Part shown: positions 15,978-24,309 of the stretch, piece after piece
How the letters are laid out: each line of letters begins with the position of its first letter
Position numbering within the stretch: position 1 is the stretch's first letter
From: Hymenobacter sp. PAMC 26628
GTDB lineage: Bacteria > Bacteroidota > Bacteroidia > Cytophagales > Hymenobacteraceae
Assembly: GCF_001562275.1 (NCBI RefSeq)
Contig: NZ_CP014304.1
Location: forward strand, 1,116,001-1,180,000
Reading direction: 5' to 3'
DNA length: 64,000 nt
Notes under the pieces: model-generated
Database searches by the model: none
Seen by the model: the letters and a program-made list of their open reading frames with translations, nothing else
Told to the model about the DNA's origin: nothing
Position numbers and translations under genes: made by a program

Positions 15978-18017
15978 CTACTTACTTACTACGCTTGGTG
16001 CGGCCAGCGCCACGGTTTTGGGGTCCACGGTAATTTCCTGGAGGCGCTGGGCCACGGCGGGCGTCATGCTGGCCTGGTAGCGGCCGTGCAGGTGGCCGGC
16101 CAGGAATTTTTCGGCGGCCGCGTACATGGCCATGTTGTTCACAGGGCGGGCAAAGCCGTGGCCTTCGTCGGGGGCGCAGAGGTACTGCACGGGGTAGTTG
16201 CGGTCGCGCAGGGCCACCACAATCTGGTCGGCTTCGGACTTGTTCACGCGCGGGTCGTTGGCGCCCTGCACGATCATCAGCGGGGTTTTGATTTTATCGG
16301 CCGAGCCCAGCGGCGACATCCGGGCCAGGACCGCCCGGCCTTCCGCCGTGCCGGGGTCGGCCATGCGGGCGTACATCTGCTTGCGCCCGGCCTCCCAGTA
16401 GGGCGGAATGGCGTTGAGCAGGGTCGTCAGGTTGGACGGGGCCACAATGGCCACGGCTGCGTGGTACAAATCGGGCGTGAAGGCCACCCCCGCCAGCGTG
16501 GCGTAGCCGCCGTACGAGCCGCCCAGGATGCCCACGCGCTGCGGGTCGGCCAGGCCCTGGGCCACCAAGTACTTCACGCCCCAGGTCAAGTCGTCCTGCA
16601 TTCTGCGGCCCCACTCGCCGTTGCCGGCTTCTAGGAACTTTTTGCCGTAGCCGGTGCTGGCCCGGAAGTTGGGCGAGAGCACGGCGTAGCCCCGGTTGGC
16701 CAAAAACTGGTGCAAAGCATTGAAGCCGTAAGTACTGCGCGACCAGGGCCCGCCGTGGGGCACCACGATAACGGGCAGGTTCTTGGCCGGCACGCCCTTG
16801 GGTAAGGTCAGGTACGCCGGGATTTCCAGGCCGTCCGACGACTGGTAGCGCACCACTTTCATGTCGGCCAGGTCGGCGGCGTGCAGCTTGGGGCAGGTTT
16901 CGTACTGCTTGGTGAGCAGCTTGGTCTGGTGGTCGAACAGGTAGGCCACGCTGGGCTGCGTGGCCGAGGTGGCCGCGAGCAGCCACAGCCGCTCGTCGGT
17001 GGTGTTCGACACCGGGCGCACGTCCAGCCCCGGCAGCTGCCGGTTCACGACCGCGAAATCCTGCTCGAAGGACTTGTCCTTCCACACCCGGCGCAGGCGG
17101 TCGTCCTCAAAGGCCACGTACACCGGCTCGTGCGTTTTCTCCGACAGCACGAACTCGCCCACGTCCACGCGCTTCAGCGGGTCGGCCTGGTAGGGTTGCT
17201 CCTGGCCTGTGGCGGGGTCGAGCAGCACAATTTCGGCCAGGTTGCGGGCCGCGCCGCGGTTGGTGGCCAGGTACACGTGCTGGTTGTCTTTGGCAAAGCC
17301 TTCGATGCTACTCGCCTCGTCAATCGACGTTTTGTAGAAGGGCGCCAGCTGGTTGCCTTCCACGCGCAGCCATTCGGTGCTGCCGTCGGGGTTGGCGCGG
17401 GCGGCCAGCCGCAGCTGGTCGTTCCAGTCGAAAACCCAGCTGCCGAGGCGGTCGGTGTTCTGGCGCACCAACGTTTTCTCGCCGGTGGTTAGGTTCAGCT
17501 TGTAGAGGTCGTGCCAGGCCTTGTCGCGGTCGTTCAGGCCAACGTAAAGTGTGTTGGGGTCGGTCAGGGGTACGTTGAGAATTTGCACCTGCACGCCCTT
17601 CAGGCCCGTGAGGTCGCGGGCGGCGGGCACGGCTTGGCCGGCCGCCGGGGCCCCCGCCGGGTCCACGGCGTAGATGTTGAAGTTTTCGTCGCCGCCCTTG
17701 TCCTGCGCGTACAGCAGGTACTTGCCGTCGCGGCTCCAGAAGTAGTTGCGCACCGGCCGGGCCTGGTCGTTGGTCAGGGGCCGGGCGCTGGCAAAGGGGG
17801 CCCGCAATTCCTTCACCCACAAGTTGCGGGTGCCGTGGTAGGGCTTGATGAAGGACAGGAACTTGCCGTCGGGCGAGAGCTGGGCCCCCGAAATCTCGGG
17901 GTCGCCAAACAGCAGTTCGCGGTCGATGATGGGCGGCAAAGTGGCCTGGGCCGCCGCCGGGCGCGCGGGTACGGCCAGCACCCAGGCCAGCAGCAGTACG
18001 GGTAGGAGCTTACGCAT
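15978..18017 (-). CDS. S9-family prolyl oligopeptidase-like exported peptidase
   Basis: 679 residues with a signal peptide ending PAAAQ. Residues 40-410 form a beta-propeller with WD-like repeats (SPDGKFLSFIKPYHG, WSRDGKYLLYAQDKGG). The C-terminal alpha/beta hydrolase has GGSYGGY with Ser501, NDPRVN with Asp588 and EGHGF with His620, a complete catalytic triad. Such enzymes cut short peptides after Pro or remove acylated residues, usually in the periplasm. It is a single gene with an AT-rich upstream region. Confidence 0.92.
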   Translation of the reverse strand: MRKLLPVLLLAWVLAVPARPAAAQATLPPIIDRELLFGDPEISGAQLSPDGKFLSFIKPYHGTRNLWVKELRAPFASARPLTNDQARPVRNYFWSRDGKYLLYAQDKGGDENFNIYAVDPAGAPAAGQAVPAARDLTGLKGVQVQILNVPLTDPNTLYVGLNDRDKAWHDLYKLNLTTGEKTLVRQNTDRLGSWVFDWNDQLRLAARANPDGSTEWLRVEGNQLAPFYKTSIDEASSIEGFAKDNQHVYLATNRGAARNLAEIVLLDPATGQEQPYQADPLKRVDVGEFVLSEKTHEPVYVAFEDDRLRRVWKDKSFEQDFAVVNRQLPGLDVRPVSNTTDERLWLLAATSATQPSVAYLFDHQTKLLTKQYETCPKLHAADLADMKVVRYQSSDGLEIPAYLTLPKGVPAKNLPVIVVPHGGPWSRSTYGFNALHQFLANRGYAVLSPNFRASTGYGKKFLEAGNGEWGRRMQDDLTWGVKYLVAQGLADPQRVGILGGSYGGYATLAGVAFTPDLYHAAVAIVAPSNLTTLLNAIPPYWEAGRKQMYARMADPGTAEGRAVLARMSPLGSADKIKTPLMIVQGANDPRVNKSEADQIVVALRDRNYPVQYLCAPDEGHGFARPVNNMAMYAAAEKFLAGHLHGRYQASMTPAVAQRLQEITVDPKTVALAAPSVVSK

Positions 18018-18373
18018 GGTTGTGAAAGTAACAAGGTGAAGTACTGACCGCTAGTTACTAATTAATAGTCATATAATAATATATCATGCCGCATGGCTGC
18101 ACTGGGGCCCCGGGTATGGGCCCAGAGCCTTTGCCTAGAAAAAAACACGCTACCTGCTTTGGGTACCCCGGGGCCCCAGTTCCGCCCTTGCTTGTAGCCC
18201 CGGGGCCCTAACTTTTACGCCTCCACCGTTCGGCCCCGCTTTGAAAGCTTTTTTACCTATTTCCTCGCAGCCCTGATGCTGCAAGCTTTCAGCCGCGAGC
18301 GGCCGATGATGGATTTTGCGCTGAACCGGGCCCCCCTCGGCTCGGCGCTGCAACTGCCGGGGCCCCATCGGGC
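18018..18373. other. Intergenic stretch without a recognisable gene
   Basis: It starts AT-rich (around 18050-18090), then carries several GGGGCCCC-type palindromes (18103-18213). No credible reading frame or RNA structure was found. It leads into gene relics on the plus strand. Confidence 0.5.
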
Positions 18374-18469
18374 ATTGCCCTCACGGCGTGAGAGCAGGCC
18401 GACCTCATGGCCTTTCCCGGCACGCTCACCGACGAGGAAATTTTCCGCGATGGGCACCTGGTCGGATAG
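18374..18469 (+). pseudogene. Relic of a di-haem cytochrome c peroxidase C-terminus
   Basis: One frame reads GIALTA, a TGA stop, then EQADLMAFPGTLTDEEIFRDG and a stop. This resembles the C-terminal end of MauG/cytochrome c peroxidase proteins (LTAxEKADLVAFLxTLTDE from family knowledge). The haem-binding parts are absent and a stop interrupts the remnant, so only a decayed fragment remains. Confidence 0.55.
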
Positions 18470-18482
18470 CCATGAGGCAATA

Positions 18483-18639
18483 AACCAAGATTTTACCGCT
18501 GAATATCAAGGCTGGAAATTTCAAAAAATACGTGCTTCTAGTTGGGCTGCCTCATGGGCATTATGCCCTGCATAGCCAGAACAGCTTTGCGCTGCTGTAC
18601 CGCTACCGCATTCTCAACGACTACCCGCTGCTGAGGTAG
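18483..18639 (+). pseudogene. Unidentified coding relic
   Basis: An open frame without a start codon reads KAGNFKKYVLLVGLPHGHYA and continues ...SFALLYRYRILNDYPLLR to a stop. Composition and residue pattern look protein-like, but I do not recognise the family. It probably belongs to the same decayed locus as its neighbours. Confidence 0.35.
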
Positions 18640-18714
18640 CCGGCGCGTGTCCGACCCAGCGGGGCCAACACCTTCGTGCCGTCTTCCCTTAATTCCGACA
18701 ACGGCTGCGCGCGC

Positions 18715-18851
18715 CGCGGCGACAAAACTTCTCGGTGAATACCAATGTGCAGTTGCCCAAGATCATCGACCACCCCGCCAGCGCCGGCCGTCTGGTACTG
18801 GCCGTGGGCTGTAGCTTTAAGCAAACCAAATGCCTGCTGCACCGCAAGTAG
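18715..18851 (+). pseudogene. Second unidentified coding relic
   Basis: A startless frame reads NFSVNTNVQLPKIIDHPASA, then GRLVLAVGCSFKQTKCLLHRK and a stop. It looks like a protein C-terminus but no family was recognised. It faces the end of xseB. Confidence 0.3.
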
Positions 18852-18890
18852 CACGCGCCGCAGCATACAAAGTCCACGCTGCGGGTTGGG

Positions 18891-19250
18891 CTAAAATTTC
18901 CAGGCTGGGGGAGCGGGGCGGCCGGCGCCGCCCGCCTGGTCGCGGTCGTCGTCTTCGCTGTCGCCACCGTCTTCTTCCTCCTCTTCCTCATCGGTGTCGT
19001 CCTCTGGGATTTCCTCGTCGTCTGTTTCGTCTTCTTCCTCGTCGGGATCGGGGCCTTCTTCGTCGTTGTCGAGGTTGTCGAATACGCGGTCGAGCGAGGC
19101 TTCGGCGTGGCGGAGCTTGTGGCGGCAGAGGCGGATAAGCTCGGCCGAGCGCTCGACGCGGGCCGTGAGGTCGTCCACGTCCACGGCGTCGGTTTCGAGG
19201 GCGCGTAGGATGGTTTCGAGTTCGGCTAAAGATTCGGCGTAGGTGGGCAT
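18891..19250 (-). CDS. xseB: Exodeoxyribonuclease VII small subunit with acidic tail
   Basis: 119 residues; the first ~65 match XseB (TYAESLAELETILRALE, two helices). This subunit joins several copies to one XseA to degrade single-stranded DNA. The family is usually 60-85 residues long. Here a ~40-residue run made almost only of Asp and Glu follows, ending in a short Pro-rich tail. xseA lies 42 bases upstream, so the two are probably co-transcribed. Confidence 0.9.
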   Translation of the reverse strand: MPTYAESLAELETILRALETDAVDVDDLTARVERSAELIRLCRHKLRHAEASLDRVFDNLDNDEEGPDPDEEEDETDDEEIPEDDTDEEEEEEDGGDSEDDDRDQAGGAGRPAPPAWKF

Positions 19251-19292
19251 GGGGCAGGCAAAAAGGCAGAATTAAAAAGTTGGCGGGCCATG

Positions 19293-20624
19293 CTAGCGCT
19301 TGGCTTGCAGGGCCCAAAGGCGGCGTTCGGCGCGGTGCAGGTGGCGGGTGCTGGCCAGCTCCAGCTGGTAGCGCAGGCGCAGCAGGTGCTCGCGCCGCCG
19401 CCGGTGGTGGCGGGCGAAGCGCTGCTGCAAGGCCCGGGCCCGCTGGCGCAGTTGCTGCTGCTCGTGGGCCAGGGCCCGGCGGGCCGCGCGCGGCACCTGG
19501 TAGCGGAAGCGTTCGAGGCGCTGGGCCTGCTGCCGCAGCTGCTCGCGGGGGCCCTGGGCGGCCTGGCGGGCGCGCTGGTGCAGGGCGGCGCGGGCGGCGG
19601 CCAGGTGGCGCTGCCCGGCGGCGCGGCCCCGGGCCGCGAGGCGGCCCAGGTGTGTCTGGTGCTGGCGCAGGTGGTGGCCGGCGGCGGCGCGGATTTCGGT
19701 GGCCAGGTGGTGCAGCAAGCCATCGACCCGGGCCAGGCGCTCGACCAGAAAGGCAGCTACAGCAGTGGGGGTTTTCAGGGCCCTATGGGCGGTGAGGTCG
19801 GCCAGGGCTTCGTCGCGCTCGTGGCCGATGCCCGTGAGCACGGGCAGCGGGAAGGCGCCCACGGCGGCGGCCAGGCCGTAGTCGTCGAAGGCCAGCAAAT
19901 CGGTTTTGCTGCCCCCGCCGCGGATAATTACCACGGCCTCGAACTGCCCGCGCCGGGCCCGCACCGCGTCCAGGGCCCCCCGGATGCTGGCGGGGGCCTC
20001 GTCGCCCTGCATCATGGCCGGAAACAGGGTGAGGGCGAAGTCGTAGGGCGCTTCTTCCAATTGGCGCACAAAATCCTGGAAGCCCGCGGCGGTGGGGGAG
20101 GAGATGACCGCCAGCCGCTGCGGGGCCAGGGGCAGGGCCAGCCGCTTTTGCCGCTCCAGCAAGCCCTTGATTCCGAGGGTTTGCAGGGCCAGCAGGCGCT
20201 GGCGGGCCAGCTCGCCCACGGTGTAGCTGGGGTCGAGGGCCAGCACGTCGAGGCTCAGGCCGTATTGCTCGTGGAAGCGCAGCTGCACCCGCAGCAGCAG
20301 CCGCAGGCCCGGGCGCAGGGCCTGGCCGGTGTGGGCCTCGAAGGCCGGCACCACCTGCTGGTAGCGCTGGCTCCAAAGCGTGGCGCGGGCCTGGGCCTTG
20401 GCGGGCTGGCCGCGCTCGTCGGTGGCCTGCTCGGTGAGGGTAAGGTAGCAGTGGCCCCCGGCGAAGCGTGGCCGCGTGAGGTCGGCCACCTCAGCCACCA
20501 CCCAGTACGATTCGGGGAACTGGCGGTGCAGGGCCAGGCGCACGCGGCCCAGCAGCTCGGCCAGCCCCAGCGGGGCGGGCGGCGCGGGCACAGGGGCTTC
20601 GGAACGGCGGTTGTAGAGCGGCAT
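19293..20624 (-). CDS. xseA: Exodeoxyribonuclease VII large subunit
   Basis: 443 residues. The N-terminal OB-fold (LAELLGRVRLALHRQFPESYWVVAEV) and central catalytic domain (AVISSPTAAGFQDFV, then VVIIRGGGSKTDLLAFDD and TGIGHERDEALADLTAHRA) match XseA. The last ~150 residues are an Arg/Gln/Ala-rich coiled coil that binds XseB. It is the first gene of the xseAB pair. ATG 20624 was kept because the OB-fold starts about 20 residues later. Confidence 0.95.
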   Translation of the reverse strand: MPLYNRRSEAPVPAPPAPLGLAELLGRVRLALHRQFPESYWVVAEVADLTRPRFAGGHCYLTLTEQATDERGQPAKAQARATLWSQRYQQVVPAFEAHTGQALRPGLRLLLRVQLRFHEQYGLSLDVLALDPSYTVGELARQRLLALQTLGIKGLLERQKRLALPLAPQRLAVISSPTAAGFQDFVRQLEEAPYDFALTLFPAMMQGDEAPASIRGALDAVRARRGQFEAVVIIRGGGSKTDLLAFDDYGLAAAVGAFPLPVLTGIGHERDEALADLTAHRALKTPTAVAAFLVERLARVDGLLHHLATEIRAAAGHHLRQHQTHLGRLAARGRAAGQRHLAAARAALHQRARQAAQGPREQLRQQAQRLERFRYQVPRAARRALAHEQQQLRQRARALQQRFARHHRRRREHLLRLRYQLELASTRHLHRAERRLWALQAKR

Positions 20625-20711
20625 GGCCGCAAGATACAGGCGGGGCCCCCCGCGGGTTTTGGGGCCCCAGGACCCTGGCCGGGCAGTGTGCGGCTTATGT
20701 GCTTTGGGCCT

Positions 20712-20719
20712 TTACTTTG
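20712..20719 (+). promoter_or_regulatory. Likely -7 element of the first M13 peptidase gene
   Basis: TTACTTTG differs from TAnnTTTG at one base. A GTG, not TTG, lies 21 bases upstream, so the -33 box is weak. The start codon follows 62 bases later. Confidence 0.4.
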
Positions 20720-20781
20720 CACCTGTCTAATTCCGGTGCAGGCACTGGCCGCAGCGCCTCATCCTTTTCTCTTCCTTACCC

Positions 20782-22896
20782 ATGTCAAAAGCATCCCACC
20801 TGCCCCTGGCGGCCGTGGCCGCTGCCGCGCTGGCCCTGGCTGGCTGCGCCGGCAGCAAGCCCGCCGCTATGGCTGCCGCACCGCCGGCGCCGCCCGTTCT
20901 CACCACGCCCGCCGCCCCAGTCCCCGACCCGGTGGTGAAGGGCGTGGGCCTCGACCTGACCGGCATGGACACGTCGGTGAACCCGTGCGACGACTTCTAC
21001 CACTACACGTCGGGTAGCTGGATGAAGAACACGCCCATTCCGGCCGCCGAAAGCGGCTGGGGCTCGTTCAACATCCTCGCCGAGCACAACAACGCCACGC
21101 TGCGCACCATCCTCGACGAGTCGGCCCAGCAGGCCTCCACGGCCGCCAAGGGCTCGAACCTGCAGAAGGTGGGCGACTTTTACGCCGCCGCCATGGACTC
21201 GGCCGCCATCAACAAAGCCGGGCTGAAATACCTCCAGCCGCACCTCGCGCGCATCGACGCCGTGAAGGACCTGGCCGGGATGCAGCGCCTGCTCGCCGAC
21301 CCTACCGTGTCGCTCGGCGGCGCGTGGTTCAACTCGTACGTATCGCCCGACGATAAAATCAGCTCGCAGTACGCGGTGCAGTTTGGGCAGGGCGGCCTCA
21401 CGCTGCCCAACCGCGACTATTACCTCGACGGCGACGCGCGCTCGAAGTCCATCCGCGCTGCGTACCAGACGTATTTGGTGAACACCTTCAAGCTGCTCGG
21501 CGAGTTCGACGCCGCCGCCAAGGCCCACGCCGCCACGGTGATGCGCATGGAAACGCGCTTAGCCAAGGCCAGCAAAAAGCCCGTGGACCTGCGCGACCCC
21601 TACGCCAACTACAACAAGCTGACGGTGGCCCAGGCCAACAAGGCCTTCCCGAACCTCAACCTGCCGCTGATGCTGAAGGCCGAGGGCCTGGGCACGGCCA
21701 AGGAAGTGATTGTGGGCCAGCCCGCATTCTTCAAGGAAGTGAGCGCCATGCTGAAAGCGGAGCCGCTGCTCGACCAGAAAACTTACCTGCGCTGGCACCT
21801 CACCAGTAGCCTGATGGGGGCCTTGCCGCAGCAGTTCGGCGACGAGCAGTTCCGCTACAGCCAAGTGCTGAGCGGTGCCAAGCAGCAGCAGCCGCGCTGG
21901 AAGCGCATGCTGCGCAGCACCGATGGGGCCCTGGGCGAAGCCTTCGGCCAGATTTACGTGGAGAAGGCCTTTTCGCCCGCCGCCAAGGCCCGCGCCAAGG
22001 AGATGATTGAGAACCTGCGCACCGCCTACGCCGAGCGTATCAACGCCACGGATTGGATGAGCGCCGCCACCAAGGTGGAGGCCATCAAGAAGTTGAACGC
22101 CTTCGCCGTGAAGATTGGCTACCCGGATAAGTGGAAGGACTACTCGGCCCTCACCATCACCCGCACCAGCTACCTGAACGACGTGCTGGCCGCCCGCGCC
22201 TGGTCCACCAAAGACAACCTGAAGAAATTCGGCAAGCCGATTGACCGCACCGAGTGGGGCATGACGCCGCCCACGGTGAATGCTTATTACAACCCGGGCA
22301 TGAACGAAATCGTGTTCCCGGCCGGCATCCTCCAGCCCCCGTTTTATGACCCCAAGGCCGACGACGCGGTGAACTACGGCGGCATCGGCGCCGTGATTGG
22401 CCACGAGATGACCCACGGCTTCGACGACCAGGGCCGCCAGTACGACGCCCAGGGCAACCTGAAGGATTGGTGGACTAAGGAGGACGGCGAGAAATTTACG
22501 GCCCGCGCCGCCGTAGTGGGCAAGCAGTTTGACGCTTACTCGCCGTTGGATTCGGTGCACGTGAACGGCAAGCTGACGATGGGCGAAAACCTGGCCGACC
22601 TCGGGGGCCTCACCATCGCCTACCAGGCCTTCGAGAAAACGCCCCAGGCCAAGGAGCAGGCCAAGCTCGACGGCTTCACGCCCGAGCAGCGCTTCTTCCT
22701 GAGCTGGGCCCAGGTGTGGCGCAGCAACATGCGCCCCGAGGCCACCCGCATGCGCATCCTCACCGACCCGCACGCGCCCAACCAGTTCCGCACCATCGGG
22801 CCCCTGCAAAACATGCCCGAGTTTTACAAAGCCTTTGGCTGCCAGGACAACGCCAAAATGGTGCGCGCCCAAGCCGACCGCGCCAAAATCTGGTAG
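20782..22896 (+). CDS. M13-family (neprilysin-like) zinc metallopeptidase, lipoprotein
   Basis: 704 residues with a lipoprotein signal (LAGC near residue 20) and an Ala/Pro-rich linker. The M13 N-domain contains NPCDDFYHYTSGSWMKN. The zinc site is HEMTH (His541, Glu542, His545) with the third ligand Glu602 in ENLADLGG, 57 residues on as in neprilysin. The C-terminus ends in an acidic/basic stretch after CQDNAKMVRA. It probably degrades oligopeptides at the cell envelope. A close paralog lies 1.4 kb downstream. Confidence 0.95.
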   Translation: MSKASHLPLAAVAAAALALAGCAGSKPAAMAAAPPAPPVLTTPAAPVPDPVVKGVGLDLTGMDTSVNPCDDFYHYTSGSWMKNTPIPAAESGWGSFNILAEHNNATLRTILDESAQQASTAAKGSNLQKVGDFYAAAMDSAAINKAGLKYLQPHLARIDAVKDLAGMQRLLADPTVSLGGAWFNSYVSPDDKISSQYAVQFGQGGLTLPNRDYYLDGDARSKSIRAAYQTYLVNTFKLLGEFDAAAKAHAATVMRMETRLAKASKKPVDLRDPYANYNKLTVAQANKAFPNLNLPLMLKAEGLGTAKEVIVGQPAFFKEVSAMLKAEPLLDQKTYLRWHLTSSLMGALPQQFGDEQFRYSQVLSGAKQQQPRWKRMLRSTDGALGEAFGQIYVEKAFSPAAKARAKEMIENLRTAYAERINATDWMSAATKVEAIKKLNAFAVKIGYPDKWKDYSALTITRTSYLNDVLAARAWSTKDNLKKFGKPIDRTEWGMTPPTVNAYYNPGMNEIVFPAGILQPPFYDPKADDAVNYGGIGAVIGHEMTHGFDDQGRQYDAQGNLKDWWTKEDGEKFTARAAVVGKQFDAYSPLDSVHVNGKLTMGENLADLGGLTIAYQAFEKTPQAKEQAKLDGFTPEQRFFLSWAQVWRSNMRPEATRMRILTDPHAPNQFRTIGPLQNMPEFYKAFGCQDNAKMVRAQADRAKIW

Positions 22897-22919
22897 AAGT
22901 TTCTGCGCTGCTTGCAGCA

Positions 22920-22956
22920 AAAAGCCCCCGTTGCCACGCTGGCAGCGGGGGCTTTT
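22920..22956 (+). terminator. Terminator of the first M13 gene
   Basis: AAAAGCCCCCGTTGCC pairs with GGCAGCGGGGGCTTTT (one G-T pair) around a 5-base loop; the T run is short. Confidence 0.85.
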
Positions 22957-23028
22957 GCGTTGGGCTGGGGTTTTCTGGTAGCTGCATTCCGCGGCGCGTT
23001 CTGCGGCCGCGGGGCCCCAGCGGCTCGT

Positions 23029-24108
23029 TCAGCCGTTGCGCAGCTGGGGCGCGGGTGGTTGCCGCTGGGCCCGGGCGCTCAGCCAGGCCCGCACCGGTTC
23101 GTCGTAAAACCGCAGAGCGGCCCAGGCCAGCACCAGAAAAAAGCCGAAGAGCGCGCCCATTACCGCCGCCGCCCGCAGGAAGGACGGGTTGGTGGCATTC
23201 ACCCAGTGCGAGAAGATTTCGACAAACGGAAAGTGCAGCAGATAAAGCGGGTAGGACAGCCGGCCGGCCACCCGGCACAGCCCGCTCAGCCGCCCCGCGG
23301 TGTAGGTGCCCGCCCCCGCCGCCACGATGAACGGAAACACCACCACCACGCAAAATGCCTCGTAGGGCCCCGCCGGCTGAAACGCCGGCGCCGCCAACAC
23401 GGCCCCCAGCAGCACCGACAATACCCAATAGGCCCCGGGCAAGCGGATGCGAATGCCGCGGCGGTGCAGCAACAGCCCGGCGGCAAATGGGAACGCCATC
23501 CGCACCGGTGCCATCCGCAGGTTGTCCCAGCGCCAGCCGCCGTGCAGGTGGCCGTGGTGCACGGCAAAGAATACCAGCACTGTGCCCGCCAGCGCCACCA
23601 CGGCCAGCAGCGCCCGGGGCCCCAGGCGCCGCCCCACGAGCGCATAGGCCAAGTTGGCCAAGTATTCTTGCAGCAACGACCAGCTTGGGCTGTTGAGCGA
23701 GTGCGTCAGGGCGATGCGGTTGGGCAGGGGCGGGGAGGGCAGCAGCAGGGCCCCCAGGGCCATGCTCAGCACAAGCTGTAGCCCTGCGCCGCGCTGCAGG
23801 CCCTCCACGTACGGGTCGAACCAGTAGCAAAGGGCCGCCACCACAATGCCCAGCACCACCAGCGGGTGCAGGCGCACGAGGCGCAGGCGCAAAAAATCGC
23901 GGACGGTAAGGGCCGGCCAGCGGTCGTCGTAGGCGTAGCCCACCACGAAGCCCGACAGCAGAAAGAAGAAATCTACTGCTAGGTACCCGTGCCGCAATGG
24001 GTTGTCGTTGTAGTTATGGAAAAAGCTGCCCAATAGGTGAAACGCCACCAAGAGCAACGCCGCCGTGCCGCGCAAGCCGTCCAAAACCTCAAAGTGCCGC
24101 TTCATCAA
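23029..24108 (-). CDS. Acyltransferase-3 family membrane protein (OafA/YrhL-like)
   Basis: 359 residues with about ten hydrophobic helices. The N-terminus reads FEVLDGLRGTAALLLVAFH, the acyltransferase-3 start with its helix-1 Arg and His. LAVDFFFLLSGFVVGYAY is the second signature. Members move acetyl or other acyl groups onto extracytoplasmic sugars or lipids. Tail-to-tail with one M13 gene and head-to-head with the other, it may sit between two copies by chance. Confidence 0.9.
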   Translation of the reverse strand: MMKRHFEVLDGLRGTAALLLVAFHLLGSFFHNYNDNPLRHGYLAVDFFFLLSGFVVGYAYDDRWPALTVRDFLRLRLVRLHPLVVLGIVVAALCYWFDPYVEGLQRGAGLQLVLSMALGALLLPSPPLPNRIALTHSLNSPSWSLLQEYLANLAYALVGRRLGPRALLAVVALAGTVLVFFAVHHGHLHGGWRWDNLRMAPVRMAFPFAAGLLLHRRGIRIRLPGAYWVLSVLLGAVLAAPAFQPAGPYEAFCVVVVFPFIVAAGAGTYTAGRLSGLCRVAGRLSYPLYLLHFPFVEIFSHWVNATNPSFLRAAAVMGALFGFFLVLAWAALRFYDEPVRAWLSARAQRQPPAPQLRNG

Positions 24109-24309
24109 GCCGTCGTATCGAATGGGAACGGCCGCAAGGTAGCGCGTTGGGCTAGCCCGTCCCCCGGGCGCCCGCCGGGGACAAAGGATTGCGTCAATGC
24201 CATAATTGTGTAGGGCCCTGGGCCGCTCGCCCCTGCAACGCCAGTTAAGAAACGATGTCTTTGTCGTTACTTCACCGTGTTCTCTTTTTCAAAGCCAACT
24301 TTTTCTTCT

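Noticed and set aside
19290..21017. 575-codon plus-strand frame opposite xseA
   Set aside because: It is rich in Gly/Ala/Gln runs and antisense to XseA, which has clear family motifs.
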